Assembly (NCBI GenBank): GCA_013368445.1
Contig: JAACJO010000003.1
Coordinates: 1,178,001-1,242,000 of the forward strand
DNA: 64,000 bases
Direction of reading: 5' to 3'
From: Leucocoprinus leucothites
Lineage: Eukaryota; Basidiomycota; Agaricomycetes; Agaricales; Agaricaceae
The notes below the pieces were generated by a model, which had not been told where the DNA came from, made no database searches, and saw nothing but the letters and a program-made list of their open reading frames with translations. Shown here piece after piece: positions 47,801 through 60,820 of this stretch. A program made the position numbers and the translations under genes. Position 1 is the stretch's first letter. Every line of letters begins with the position of its first letter.

Positions 47801-48014
47801 AGTCGAGCTGTCTGTTGGAGGACAGGACTATGGGAATGGTTGGTGGGAAGGTACGAATCCCAGGGGTTGGCTAAAGGACCACATCTGATGCGGTTGTGGC
47901 AGGCCTCAACTCCGAAGGGCGGAAGGGGATATTTCCAAGCAACTATGTATGTCCCATGCTGATCGTAGTACTTCTTTAGCTAAGAGGTCATCGATATAGG
48001 TCGAGGTACTGTGA
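44856..48014 (+). CDS. Bzz1-like F-BAR / C1 / double SH3 protein
   Basis: Endocytic actin-patch protein that binds curved membrane through its F-BAR domain and recruits WASP/Las17 through SH3 domains. Start MATEPATDQSYGKTLP, then across a 54-base intron DQVERIGSLFGAHLELIGD and IRDLYQGRVAIEREYAAKLQ (F-BAR). The F-BAR continues through ELQFFHKILADRDRMYAERQ, YDADCEEVETSRQKQ and VTKQVEQQKTDMYNSKK. A C1 zinc-binding domain follows (PTQCGYCG, STIWGLSKQGKTCKACGLSV, HTKCELK). Two SH3 domains end the protein: KATVLFDFIPSSEFELGVN with SGWVKVEES, and VRAIYPYKSQGPDELGLREG with GNGWWEG and GIFPSNYVEVL, TGA at 48012-48014. About 18 small exons; some F-BAR boundaries are approximate. At the C1 intron (near 46999-47042) the join again seems one base short. 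Confidence 0.88.
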
Positions 48015-51000
48015 CGGGTCAGGGTGAGGATGTAGTACCATGCGGTTTTGTATTGGCTCGATCGAATGTATGAGTTCTTAGAGTCCATGAGATCCCGGTA
48101 AACATAATACAAACACCATGGGGAAGTATTTCTCCATCTCGCGTTGATTTCGTATCCTAGAAAATTGTCGGCGAGCGTATCTGTATATGGGAAGGGATCT
48201 GCATAACAGGCCCAGGCCTGCGGTCAATAGGGACCTCATCTGCTTTGCCGTTTACATACATATCATGTGGGCTGTGTGTAAAGAACAGTACACTCTGCCA
48301 CGCAATATCGTGAACGCAGGATCTGTAAAAACCATCGTTGACACTAGGGCACGGGCATCACCCTAGAAGGCTCCATCTCGCTTCGGATGCCTCGAAAGGC
48401 GTCACAGTTCCTTCATTATCAAGAGAGTATAGCCGGCAATCACCCCACTTTCCTGGTAAGAGCAGCAATACAGAGTCCCGTGGCCTCGTCCTGGAATAGG
48501 ATGATACTACTCCAAGGAAACTGGGAACGGCCTGATAAGCACCCGGCCGTATTACCCAAAGCTGAGTACCACGGTGAGCTACGTGTCTGCTCCGCCGGAC
48601 AGCTGCCGTTAGCTTTTTGAAGCTGAACGTGAACTGTGTTTGAATTCTGCAAAGGGAATACCCTGGAACGTTCCGCGCCTATCAAACGTAGCCCCGCCGC
48701 GTCGGCCATGGGCTGAACAGGTGAGCAGACTGGAGTAAAATCGAAGACTGAAGTTCTAACGCGATCTCTTGACATGAGAGAGTACCTTGCCAGAAGTCAT
48801 CTGCACTTCTTCCTATCCCAAAAGTGTAGGAAGGGTATGTTGGAATTGTCAGGCCGTTGTCGGGAAAAGGGTGATATGGACGCAAGGATGGAAAAAAATT
48901 CCCTCCAGGACCTTCCGCGACCCCAAAAGACAGAAATTCTGAGCCTCACTCCTCGGTTCCAGTTATTGATGTGTTCTATCGATGGACGAATGTTTCTCCC
49001 AAGGTCTTTCGGTTTGACAAACCCGCGAAAGGTCAAGGTGATCATCCACGAACACGTCAATTTAGACACTTCCGGAAGCCCCATCAAGCCTTCCCATACC
49101 ATTTGGGCGTAGCTGGCCAAATTTCCTCCCCAGAACATGGCGTCAAATAGGCAAAGTTGATCCTGGACTGCAACGAGGGGGTAATCGACAACGACTAGGA
49201 TGATAGGAGCCCTCGTGGCCAGAAAAATGAGCCCGGCGATGGTTCATTAGCAGTCTGAGTCCAGATCATATCATTTCCACCCTCGACGATGCGTGCATGA
49301 TGATGGATTTCCCCAAGCGATTGGAAAGCCCATTGCCCTTTTCTGATCGTTACACTAGTGATCAATATGGATCCGGAGAACCGAAGGGGTTTCAAGAATT
49401 ACAGCCCAGCAAATCGAGGTCAATCTGGAGCGGTGGGAGAACACCCTGGATGTAGAGCCGAAATCGGTCTTAGCTTGCTTCTACCTCTGAAACTATTGGT
49501 TGTTCCATCCCAGCGGTTGGAAGCCACATGTTTGGCTCCCTTCAGGAATCTGTCCTTTCGCGAGTATAAAATCTTCCCCTGGAGTGCAATGAAAACTCAG
49601 CGAACACCTTCCCAGATTAGTTCCTCCTCGAATGCTCTCTACTCCTTGGAATCGTTTGCTTGATCACAGACCAGCGTTTTGGTCGCATTCCTCGAGCAAA
49701 GGGATTGCACTCCACTTCCGAATGCTGAGGTGCTGCTCGCGTTCCTAGAAATCTCGTAGTATCTTATACTTCGAGCGTACTGGGCAACAGCCATGGCATG
49801 GTTCGGTCTAGTGTACCTTGGATGGTTTAGCCAACGGTTATCGGCTGTGGCCGCCGTCGCACGACACCTTGCGCGTTGAGTACTCCTCGAGTTCGACGAG
49901 AGTCATGCCGGATTCTTGCGATGGATGGCTGCTTCCGTTATCCCGAGGCTTGAAGCGTCCTATTCCCTAGCGCGGAATTTTGTAGAAGTTCTGCTCTCGC
50001 CCACAACGTGACAGGGCTGTTACTATTGCGCCGGGTGACCTAGTTTATCGTCTCCTAACTTGTGGTTTACGATGAAGAGGCTCACGCTTTGCATCGTTCG
50101 CATCGCCAGACGGTGCTGATGTAGCAAAAGAAAAGTAGCAAGCCTGAGACCCTGCTGCTCAGAGATATGAAAGTTTTTAAGTTTTTGCGAGTGGTGTCCG
50201 AGTCCTGGAGCCATTTTGCCTCTAATACACCTTGGCCCTGAACCGATGACCTGGTGCAATTCAAGCGATCACCGCTGCACTTCGGTGACGGTGCGTTCTG
50301 TCTTCGTCGTTGCTCGCTCGATATGACTGACGTAGAGGTCGTGGATAGAAGAGTGAGAGCTCCGTTCTGATGGCTCGCCTGCAAAATTTAGGTGGCAGGT
50401 AAGCTATTCCCCAGCGTTCTGTGATCGTCGCTAAAACAAAATGTAAAAAACAGAAAGTAATTTCATGAGCGCAAGGGTCGTACGAGCGTCAGTAACTTCC
50501 AGTGCAGACGACCTTGAAATGACTTGCGCTCGCCCAAGAGCGTGCGTTATGCTTCTAAATCATCCGGTTGTCTCAAACTTATCCGCCGAGGTAGGGATCA
50601 TTTCACCAGCAATTCAAGATTGACATGAACATCCTGTGCAGTGCCGCGGCTACAAGGAGGGATGTGACCTTTTGGGAGGCTCCGCGCTCTAATCCTAGGT
50701 CGAGTATCGTCGTCGATGTAGATGGAGGAAGTCGTTGAATAAAGTTTGTAGTACAACACTGAACGAATAAAGTAATGGAATTCTTTACCAGGGTCTATCT
50801 CCTTGTGACCTATTCACTTGTGATTTTCGTCTACTTCCCCTTTAACCAACTGCGAATCAAGACCAGTTGATTGTCGTGGAATTCACCTTCAGCTTTCGGG
50901 GGTTTTTACCCATTATGTTGGAGGACCATCACGTGCACGAGCGAAGGCGTTCTTATCCCTCTGGAAGACCAAAGAAGTTCGGTTAAAAGAACCCCAAAAC

Positions 51001-51066
51001 CCAGGCATTAGGATACATAAGGTACATGATACAACGAGTGCAATACGATAGCAAAATCAAGAATAA
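48015..51066. other. 3-kb region without recognisable gene
   Basis: Lies between the convergent Bzz1-like and Caf1 genes. Frames of 70-113 codons occur on both strands (for example 48774-49112 plus and 48797-49138 minus, which overlap), but none has splice-linked continuation, repeats or family motifs. Base composition resembles the coding DNA around it rather than AT-rich spacer. It could be a decayed gene or element, or simple spacer. No terminal repeats were seen by eye. Confidence 0.4.
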
Positions 51067-52369
51067 CTATCTCCCACTAACTAGTGACTGACGCATATAT
51101 GGCCCATTCGCGCCCATGTGGTTTGTATAAGCTCCTGGCGACATGGCGGAGAGTGCTTGAAGGGACGACATGGTCATACCAACACCCTGGCCTTGTTGGG
51201 GTCCCGCAACTGGACCCGGTGTCTGATTATGGAGGTCCCGGATGGAACTCCGGTCGTCACGCTCAGCGATTGTCGCGCCACCTCGTGAAGGGTCTGTGAG
51301 ACCATTTGTGACAGAGAATGTTTGCCCAAGCCCATAGAGCTTGCCAGAGTATTCGGCATCATCTATCTGGTCGTTGAAGTAAACCTCCTTGAGCTTGAAG
51401 AAGGTCTGAGAAGTCAGAAGGGAGTCTGAGCCGGCCTGGTGAGACGCGCCGTGTCGTATAACCTAATAAGTATGAGGAGTGGAATCAGTCAAGACCAGTC
51501 CTGTGTATGAAATCGGTAGACATACACCAAGGTCATCAGCAACGTCCTGCAATCCTCCTTTGAGCTGTTTACACGACCGCATGAGAAATTTGATGTCATA
51601 GATTGTCGGAAACCATGTACGAAGGAGAGAAAAGAAATCATCTTCTGTCGTCGGTAACGTTTCCGCGGTAAGGAGTTTGATAAAATAACCAAAATCATAT
51701 CCGCTTTGAACAGAAGACAAGCGTTAGTGGTGGAATGTACCCAAAAACGCCACCGACCAACCTGTGGAACGATATCCATCTCGTGTCAGGCATCAAGACC
51801 AACCCAGATGTGATCATGAGCTCTGCAAAGTCGTTAGGCGAAATTCCGTACTCAGCATGTTGCTGAAAGTTTATTCCAGACTTCTGAAGGAGGTCTATTG
51901 ACTCTGGAGCATACATATCGTCACTGGTCATCGCGTTAACGGGCGTTAGATTGGTAGTGGGTTGCTTCACGCACTCAAGATTGAATCTGAAATTGAACTG
52001 CCAGGTTCCACACTCGTCTGGCTGATTCCCATCCTCGTTTGCCAGCGTGATCCCGACTTGAATGATCTTTAACAGGTCTACATTGCATCGCATTGTTTGG
52101 TAATGGTAATCCGAAGACGTTTTGAAAGTCCCAATAGGTCGCGCAACAACGCCTGGAAACTCTGTATCCTAATGCATCCAAATGATTAATAATGAGAGGA
52201 AATGACAATACAGTCTGTCATTCAAAGCTAATAGGCTACACATGCAGGAGACACGCACCATGGCTACATAGGGATAGTCGTCGATCAACTCTCGGATCTT
52301 CTCCATTTCAACCTCGAGATTAGTTGACCAGACATCCCGCATTTCTGGTCCATCGCTTCTGCCAGCCAT
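51067..52369 (-). CDS. CCR4-NOT deadenylase subunit Caf1/Pop2 (CNOT7/8)
   Basis: Poly(A)-specific 3' exoribonuclease of the DEDD family and core subunit of CCR4-NOT, shortening mRNA tails in the cytoplasm. Start [20 protein letters not shown]; a TTG-initiated frame 13 codons upstream has no ATG and a stop before it, so 52369 is chosen. Catalytic residues can be traced: Asp and Glu in DTEFPG across an intron, Asp in the [12 protein letters not shown] region, and Asp with His in [16 protein letters not shown]. The domain closes with FSVTNGL, and a glutamine/glycine-rich tail of about 70 residues follows, ending [10 protein letters not shown] with TAG at 51067-51069. About six introns, conventional GT-AG where followed. 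Confidence 0.93.
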
Positions 52370-53876
52370 GTATGGCTCAAAGGAGGGTATTTCGGGTGTT
52401 GGAATCAACAGACGTGAGGGTTGGGGGTTAAGTCAGTTACACAGCTATCGATTACGTAATCACGTAGGCCACTGAATTTGTTGTGCTTTGAAGTAGGGTC
52501 GTCCTGCTTGCCCTCGACCCAACTCGACTGTTTTGACAGAAATTGCTGATATCTTCTGATAGCTCTAAAGAACACCCTAGGGAATGCACACTTCTTGAAG
52601 TTTCTCCCATTCGAGGGGAAACTACCCAGAACATCTTGGGCTCAATCGATTCCTTACTGTTCAGGTTAAGTTCATTATTCATAACTGCTTATTTATTCAT
52701 ACTGCCACCCTATGGTACTGGGTACCCACAAGATTCATATCAACAGCTATTTTACGCCTCAATCAAGGCGTGTCTAATCTCTCGTTAGCGAGGATACCGC
52801 AGTTATCCGTGTGCAACTAGGAGTGAGTGGATGTCCTCGAGCACCTGCCAGACCTGGATCTGAGCTAGGAAATCTCTGAAGCACGGGAGTAGTAGCCGCA
52901 AAAGGTCAACCGAACATCGAGCACACGATTTCAAATCTTTCATTCTTTCCCATTGTTCTTGATCGAGGGACCCAAAATTATTAAACTGCACACTGCACAC
53001 CTGGCTCTGCCGATTCCCCTGCAATCGGAAGTAAACGAAATATATCATCTAGTACATTGTTTTACTAACTGGGGCCAGGCCTTTGGGTTCAGTGCCTTAG
53101 CGCAGCCTTCTATCGCTGATCCCTCTCTCCCTACTTCGATAAATTGAGGGCGATTCATGTCCGTCCTCATCCCGGAAACCTACAGTACAAGGGTCCTAGA
53201 ATGAAAGAGCTCTTAGGGACAGTAGCGATTAATGATCTTCCTTTCACTTACGCAGTAAGATTCGGGTGCTCATGCCAGTCGTTACATTCATGAGGATCAT
53301 AGGCAGGATAGATCATAGAAGGGCGTTCTTATTGAGTCATGCCAGGTGCCATGATGGGACCTTTATTGCACATGATTTGTTTTTATTTCATCCCTAATCA
53401 CAGAAGACTGGCAAATCAGGGTGGTGTTAGCCATCCGCACTTCGATTGTGAAAATCGCCTACGTTTCAACCTACCTAAAACGTCCTCTTGCAGGGATCAA
53501 TTGATTGTGCGACTACCTTCACTGTCATTGATCTCATTCAACATGTTGGAGTAGCTCTTGGTTTCAACCCTCAACGTTTTGGCTATGGCTGAAATTTAGT
53601 GTCAAGCCAACTTCAGACCTCAGGATTTAAGTATAGTTGTAGATGAGACGATGGTAAGTATACATAAAACATCAAAGGACAGCATTTTAGACAAGCACCA
53701 GAAGAATCAAGAACAGGTACGCCAATGTGAAGCTAGGGTAGTTTATACACCACAAAAGGGAGGTAAAAGTAAAAGCAATAAACACAACCACCAGTCCCCA
53801 GAACTGAGCACAAAAAGCAAGAAAGAAGTATCAAAGATCAGATTATAGGACGATCCACGGAAAAAAAAAATCAGAC
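52370..53876. other. Spacer between Caf1 and transcription factor gene
   Basis: Promoter side of Caf1 and 3' side of the first transcription factor. No recognisable gene; open frames are short and unsupported. Confidence 0.5.
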
Positions 53877-56800
53877 TCAGAACCAAGCCATATAACTCGT
53901 TTCCTCCAACTCGGACATCAAAGCCCCATGGTCAAAATTGAACTTCTCATCCTCCCCAATCCTAGGCGAAGAGGGTACAAACAGATTTTGCGGCTGACGT
54001 CTCGTAGTATTCACCGAAGTCGCGAGCGGCGGAAGGCTATATTTCTCATCAACACTATTCACCATGCTCGAGAAATGATAAATGTTAGGCAACGACTCCA
54101 CCAAACCGCCGCTAGTCCTAATTGTAGCGGAGGACACTGGACTGGTACTACGAGTATGGCCTGTGTGGGACGAGCTCGTAGAAGCACTTGAGGGAGGGCC
54201 GGCGCCGCGAGGTCGGACCACGGGTGCATCAAGTCCCATCCGTTCCGCCTGGTCGCTGAGGAGTGGATGCGCTTTTGCAAATGAAGGTGGGAGTGTAACA
54301 GGATATGGGTTTCCTGTCGCTGTGAGTGACGCCGAAGTGGCGCTCTGTCGTAGGGTGAGCCTTCCCTTCTCTGCGAGCTTCTGGATATGAGGCTACCAAG
54401 GACGCATTAATCAGAAATTATCAAAAGATTCTTGGAGATAATAACGTACAAGAACTTTGGCACAAAACGGCAAAATGGATGCTGCCCTATGGAATAATTG
54501 ACATATTCTCTCTAGGTCTTGTAAAGCGAATGTAGCGAGAGGCGTTGTAGGTGCGCGAGATATAAACAAGGATAACATAACCTGTATCGTCGGGTTATAC
54601 AGCGAGTTGCGTCAATAGGCTACTACGACAACACTCACCGCAGCCGAGAAGACATTAAACCAAAAATGTAAAAATCTAACGCTCAGATTTTGTTCGCGCT
54701 CATACAAGCCTTCCACGGTCGCGATCAAAGTTGAAGCACTGAGATAAGTTGCAAGCACCGAGGGCGCAAACTCGTGGTTCATGTCGAACGGCTCTGTGCT
54801 ATTCATAGCTTGCATGAAATATCGCCTGTGGAGTTGTAACAGAGCTAATCACTCGCCATGATAAGTCTCGGAAGAATAACTCGAAAGAGCAAAAATACAA
54901 ACCAATCTCACGCCCCATCACGACCAACCCTCTCTGCATAACCAAGAACCTTGGCGTCGCTTTTGTATTTTGTTCTTCCAATAACGACGGCACGGCAAAG
55001 TCACGGACAGACCGATCGAGCCCAAGTATGTGTGTATAATCAGGTGGATGAGCTGTATTTGTCATCGCTTCAAGGATGGGCGAGAGACATTCGATGAAAA
55101 AGTCATTTTTCCAGTCGTGGTCTACGTTAAAGTTGCATCGATTTCATAATATGATGACGAGGACGAAGTGGATTTGAACGATAGTGCGTTGCCGTATTCG
55201 GCATTCCAGATAGAGTTCCAAGGAGATCCCGGAGGTTCGAAATTGGTCGAGTGACGAAATCCATACCGCCGGCAACGATATCAATGATAAAGACGCAGTA
55301 AAAGGAAACAAGAGTCCCATTTGAAGCCCAAGAACCCGATGCCGGTAGAAAAATGATAGACGCCAATCCCAAGAGCAAGCAAAAATGGTCGCGCATTATT
55401 GTCAGTAAAAGATCAAAACCTAAACAAGTCTCAGGAACTTACAAACAATCTCCTCTCTCGACACATAAATTCCAGCACCGACATACGAAGGTCGTTTAGC
55501 ATCTACGTGAACCAGCGAAATTGACGGCGGGCGGCCAAGTGACAAGGACTAAACCCAAATTGAACAAGTCAATTCACCCATGCACCATGTTTCAGCGAAG
55601 ACCACAAGAAGCCGTTAACACCAAAAGGAGATGCGGGGTAAAGGCACGATCGGAGGCGGTGAGAGGCACAGAAGTTGCGTGGAGCGTTTAGATGATCAAG
55701 ATGATAGCATAATAAGCACGCACAAGATTATTTCGATGTTTCTGTTGGGGAAAGGGGGAGGGAAGAAAACGTACCATCCGACAATCCATGTTGAGTAACT
55801 CCCAGAAAATCGCACGTCGGCGCTCGTGTTCTTCTGGGATGGTTTTTGAACTGCGCGCACCATCTCGATCTGACGAGGAAATCACAATCTTGAGTGGCAA
55901 AAAATAACGTGAGGTTTACGAGATCACATACGCAAACCAAGCTGTTAAGATTCGCGACGGGCGTCAGAACAGTGGGGGAAAACATGGAGATTTCAGACAC
56001 ACCCCCTGTGCTAGCTTCGCCACGAAACCCATGAGATTCCAAGCATACCCCACTGCTTTCTTATTATCAGAAAATATAAGATGGTAGTAAATCATGAAAA
56101 ACTTGGAAGATTACCGAGAAATATTCGATAAGCGGAAGTGATTCACGGGTTTAGGGCTTCTGGAGGACATACCAGCGCATGTAATACATCAAAATCAGGC
56201 TCCTCCATTAACGGAATCTCACAAACGGATGCCCTCGCCAGATGATGATATGCCTCGCCATGAAGTGATCCGAGCGGTCGTTTAAGATCCACCAGCGACC
56301 CAATCGAAAGTACCATCAGCAACAATGCTAATCTCCGTGGACTCAGGTCTGTAATCGGAGTTGTGTAACAATAGTTTAGCAAGTTCGGAAGGAACGTTTC
56401 TACTGTGTCCATATTAAACCTAGAGCAATGGTCAGCACAATACCGACATAAAATAAGTGAATCAAAGACGCAATGTGTGGAGGAGAAACGGAGGAGAAGT
56501 TGCAAGAGCCGGAGAGGAAGGTGATTCGAGTATGTAATGCTGACGTACTGCCAAAGTGCATTATTACGGGCTTCCGCGCATATAAGTTCGGCTTCTTCAC
56601 GAGGCGGAAGAGCATCACGAATCCTCTTTCGGATGCTCAAATCGACCATCCACGGGAAAGGAAACGTTGAGCTGAGTTGCAGGATGTCAGGTGGAACTTC
56701 TGGTGGAGTTGTTTCTCGCCGAGCCACGAAGGAAGTCGAAGAAGATGAATTGTTTCCTTTCGTTCCGGCGGGTTTCCCTCCCGCTCCAACCGCCATCGTC

Positions 56801-57776
56801 GTTGCGGCTGTTGCGTACTGTCCGAGGGAAAGGGTGACTACAGACTCTGGGAGAGTGTGATCATCTCGTTGCTGTTGTGATGGAGTTGCTGTCGGTGAAG
56901 GTATATCGGAGGTCAGGGGTGGCGGATGCGGAAACGGTGTAGTCCCATAGAGTTCCTGTGAAGTTTTGACTCTCAGCAGCTCGGGCGCTAAGAGAGGATG
57001 GGGTTGATTGGAGCACTGTTTTTGGACTTGTTCCAGTGCCTCTTCGAGTTGTCTTACGCGATCACTGAGTTCAGCAATCTTGTCATGCAGAGTCTCGGTA
57101 TTTGCGAGGATGAACCTAGGCACGAAAGATAAAATCAGCCACTCAGGTTCGACAGGGCCTGGGTTAAAGGAAGAAAGATATTACCGGCTTCCCCGACCCG
57201 CCGTCAGGGCACCTGGATAATCAGTTAATGAACAATGGGCGCCGAAGATATTAGTATGTTGCCTACCCTCTGGACACAGACTACCGCAACCTCGCTTCAC
57301 GCACGACTGAAAGGGGCGAGGGGGAAACAAGTTAGCTGCTGAGTTCCTCCGACACGGAGCGACCGACTTACTTGGCAAGGAAAGACGCGATCGCACTGTC
57401 TTAACGCCGTTAGCTCTCCCGTCAAAATCGGCTAAGAGAACTCGCCTTCAACTTGAGCCTGGAGAGTAGGCGTTGAGCGGGGATGCAGGTGAGAGCTGAA
57501 AGAACATGAAAAGGGTGAATACCTGCGACATTCTTTACACGAGAGCTTGCGACTTCGATCTTCTCCCCTCACCCGCGCTACAGGACCCAAAGCTAAATTG
57601 GGGCCTGTTGAGCTGTTCAGAGGTTGAGAATTATTTGACATAGCCTGGTCACTGCCCGCTGTGTGTACAGGCGATATACTTGGAGGTGGCGAGTCTGGCG
57701 ACGGCCCAGGAAGGGAGCTTGAGCCTCTTGCCCTCTTATTCGGACGACCCAAATATCCCGAATCGGTCGGGACCAT
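53877..57776 (-). CDS. Zn2Cys6 fungal-specific transcription factor, first paralog
   Basis: Nuclear regulator. Start MVPTDSGYLGRPNKRARGSS, then a Zn(II)2Cys6 cluster assembled from four exons: LSCKECRR, LKLK, CDRVFPCQ, SCVKRGCGSLCPEG, then ALTAGRGSR. Cysteine spacing is C-x2-C-x6-C-x5-C-x2-C-x8-C. A coiled-coil linker follows (ILANTETLHDKIAELSDRVR, QLEEALEQVQKQC). The fungal transcription factor middle homology region includes FPFPWMVDLSIRKRIRDALP, REEAELICAEARNNALWQY, PRRLALLLMVLSIGSLVDLK, AYHHLARASVCEIPLMEE and later EEHERRRAIFWELLNMDCRM. It ends FDHGALMSELEETSYMAWF. The intron at 57396-57445 begins with GC; the CX6C spacing of the cluster requires that splice. Target genes are unknown. The partial gene at the right edge is a paralog. 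Confidence 0.9.
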
Positions 57777-58546
57777 GGCGAGTTCTAAAGGCAGAGCACG
57801 CGGTACACCCCTGCAAATTTATTCGAAATCGAGAGTAGGAGAGTGTTAGAGTGGTATGAGTGGAAAAAATGTTGAGGCGGTCGAGTTGGCGGAAATAAAA
57901 TACGCACAGAGAGAAATCAAGATGGAAGTAGAGAGAGGAAGAGAAAGAAGGAAGGCGGAAGGCTTTCTTCGGCCAACCAACCCGTGACTTCCGCATCCTA
58001 CAAGGTTCTGGGCGCTTGGCTTCCGGGTCATTTGGCAAAAACTGGGGCTACTGCATGCTCAATTCAATTACACCGCACTCAGGCAAGGCGAGACAATACT
58101 GTGATATCCAATCTTGTTCAATTCCACGGAATGTGGGCTGCAGATTTGTGGCGGAGGAAGTGAGTGCAAACCTCCTCGTGTATGAGAATAGAAATGACCG
58201 AACTACAATCAACGATCCGAGATCGCGATCAACACCACACACAGATTTTCCCACGCCTCTATTCTATTAGACTGAAGTCACAGGTCATCATCGCACATGC
58301 TCCCGAACAACTTAGAGTCAGTTTGTCAGACAGAATAGTGTGGCCAACTGATGTACACCCAACGGCCGACAGAGCTGTGTTGGCTGATATTACGAGAGGA
58401 AGCATGCTTATCTCCATCATTCATATGGGCAAGAGACTGACGCCGATCAACGACGTATCTCCACAATGCATTCAGATTTACAATACACGAGACACAAAAA
58501 ATAATATACACACGAAAAGGCCACTCTGTAAGCTGCAGCACATGCA
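57777..58546. other. Spacer upstream of transcription factor 1
   Basis: Promoter of the transcription factor and 3' side of MED21. A long plus-strand frame starting at 58164 runs mostly antisense to MED21 and shows no motif of its own. No other gene seen. Confidence 0.5.
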
Positions 58547-59264
58547 TCATCCCACACGGTCCACAATCAAATCAGCATCCGTCTCCGACAGCATCAGCTT
58601 CAGAACCTCCGAAACCTGCGAGTGCAAATCCTCTATACGGTTCCCCCGAGAGAACGAGAAGGAATTAATCACTCGTAGCACGACGTGGAGAACCACAAAG
58701 TACTCACTAGCCCGAGAAACGGCCTTCGCATACTCTTCGTTCGCCTGCTTCATCTCTTCTTCAAGCACTTCCAGTCTCTTCGCCTAAAAAGAAGAGGAAG
58801 AACAAAAAGCCAGTCAATCACCCGGACCAATGCATTCACTACAACCCAAAGCCTTCTTCACTACAACTCAGAAGAACCATGCTCCACCCCATACAAAGGG
58901 CAGCCCACCAATGTAAGACCAAGAGAGCGTTACACTCACCTGGGCCTCCTCGGGCTCCGGTTCCGGTAGCGAATTAATCAAATAGTCAATCTGCTTGGCT
59001 TTCACAATCAAATCCGTCACCAATTCCCTCTTGTTCGCCTCAAACACCTCTGGCGAGTCGAACTTCTCCGGATTTCGCTGTTTCGTGATCGGGACTTCAG
59101 AAGAAACTTGAGCAAAGTTCGCCCGAGTCGTGAGGTACGCTATAGTGTTGGACATAATTACAAGTATCTGTACCACACGCCGTGAGTTGGATAAAGAATA
59201 GAGAACAGACGAGCGAAACCCGTACCTGCTGAATTTCATCTTGAAGTTGAGTTATACGGTCCAT
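58547..59264 (-). CDS. MED21: Mediator complex subunit 21 (MED21/Srb7)
   Basis: Small essential subunit of the Mediator middle module, bridging activators and RNA polymerase II. Four exons join in frame: MDRITQLQDEIQQ (59264-59226); ILVIMSNTIAYLTTRANFAQ through PITKQRNPEKF and ELVTDLIVKAKQIDYLINSL to PEPEPEEAQ; AKRLEVLEEEMKQANEEYAK to VSRA; then KDLHSQVSEVLKLMLSETDA ending DRVG with TGA at 58547-58549. The family's N-terminal helix, the central ANFxQVS segment and the C-terminal coiled coil are all present, and length (about 150 residues) is normal. The start is the conserved MDRITQLQ; an upstream frame to 59408 is out of register with the family. Confidence 0.95.
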
Positions 59265-60820
59265 ATGCGATAATTCCTGCAGCATTGCGCTGCAACTGTG
59301 CAGCCCAAACTCTCTTGAAAAGTACGCAACTTTCCTGTCAACTGTCTCCCAAATCAAGATCCTAATCTGCCGCTTGTGTCGGAAGAACTCGTCACTCGAC
59401 CCTTCCAAAGTACCCTTACTCTTACGTTCGCTGTGTTGAGTCCCAGACGTCGTGAATGGAACAGTGTTGTAGCGGCAAGATTAAACGTTGTAGATCATGA
59501 GTAAAATGTGATTGCATGATGCAGAACCTGGTCATAGTCCGACAACCACTACCCGGACATCCGCGTCCGATCACCCGATCATACACGATTTGTCACCCAC
59601 TCGTGGTATTACATACTACTCTTTCTACTCTGAGCTCTGAGCTCTCCCAGCATTCAACTGCCCAGTGAACAACGATATATGGTATGTGAAGGGCTACAGC
59701 AAACAGTATTCCTATGGTATCTAAAATATTGTTTTTTCTACGACCTACAGTTGAAATGTTCCAACAAATAACGAATTACAGATCGCACAAACTCCAAACT
59801 CGACGAGGAGAAGGAAAAAGTTAAAACACAACCAATACAAAGTGTCCCAGCACCCAAACTCTAAAACGAACTGCGAAAGGTCACTACCCCTGAACGTCAT
59901 CGCACAAAGAACAGCTGCAACAGCATTCATCATCACCCTCACTACCACCACCGTCGAGTTCTCGAATTCGATACTCCTCTTTCCGCTGCCACAGATACTT
60001 AATACCACCAGGAGTCGAGACTCTCTACTCTCCCGCTCAGACAGTCATTCCGACGAAGAGAACATCCAGAAACACGATCAATGATCACCAGAAGCGTCCA
60101 AAAGCCAAATGCGCGATAGCAATACGAAGTTCCACTATAGCGAATCCGAAGCTTGAAGAAAAAAGTCCGAAGAGCCTTCCCCCGATCCAGTGCTTCCTTC
60201 GAGCTCTTCGTGTCTTCTAGCATCCTCGAGGATCGCAAACGACGTTCCGATGGCCGAACTTGAATCGACAAACCCATGCACCTGCTTAATCACGTAGGCT
60301 GATCTCAAACCATCAGCGGCGCGCCCCAAGTTGCCAGAGGCTCAAATCACAAGCGCTCTTCGCTCCTTCGCACTCCTGCACTACATTTGCCCTGTCCCGA
60401 CTCGGACGCCGACCAATCGCTCGGAATTCAAGTCGTCGGATTCAAGGCCCAGGCCTTAAAACACCGACAATCGTGCCCTTCCTTCTCAATGGAGCACGTA
60501 ATGCAGGGTACCTGGCAAACCAACCCAACTGTCTGCTCCCTTCTCTCTCCCGCAGCGCTTAAACACAATGTCACCATGTCGACATCGCGTGAGTGACTGT
60601 CTCGACGTCTCGTCAACCCTTCCAAACGGCCCCCTCTCAACTAACACCTAAATTGACTGCAGATAAGGCCCACCCATTCCCCGCTGCAGTCACCTTGACC
60701 ATTCCAATCAACCTTAAACCTCCAACATACTAGCATCACCACCACAACACCACTACCGCCGCCAACACTAGAACACTGCGCACCGCAATACCACCTCCCA
60801 TGGCTCCAGTTCGCAGTGGA
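59265..60820. other. Spacer between MED21 and second transcription factor
   Basis: Promoter side of MED21 and 3' side of the second transcription factor, 1.56 kb. Short open frames on both strands overlap one another and show no motif. No gene is called. Confidence 0.5.

Noticed and set aside
48774..49138. Overlapping frames on both strands as a possible retroelement remnant
   Set aside because: No reverse transcriptase, integrase or transposase motif and no terminal repeats could be found by eye.
58164..58787. 207-codon plus-strand frame
   Set aside because: Its second half is antisense to the MED21 exons, which are certain; the first half has no motif.
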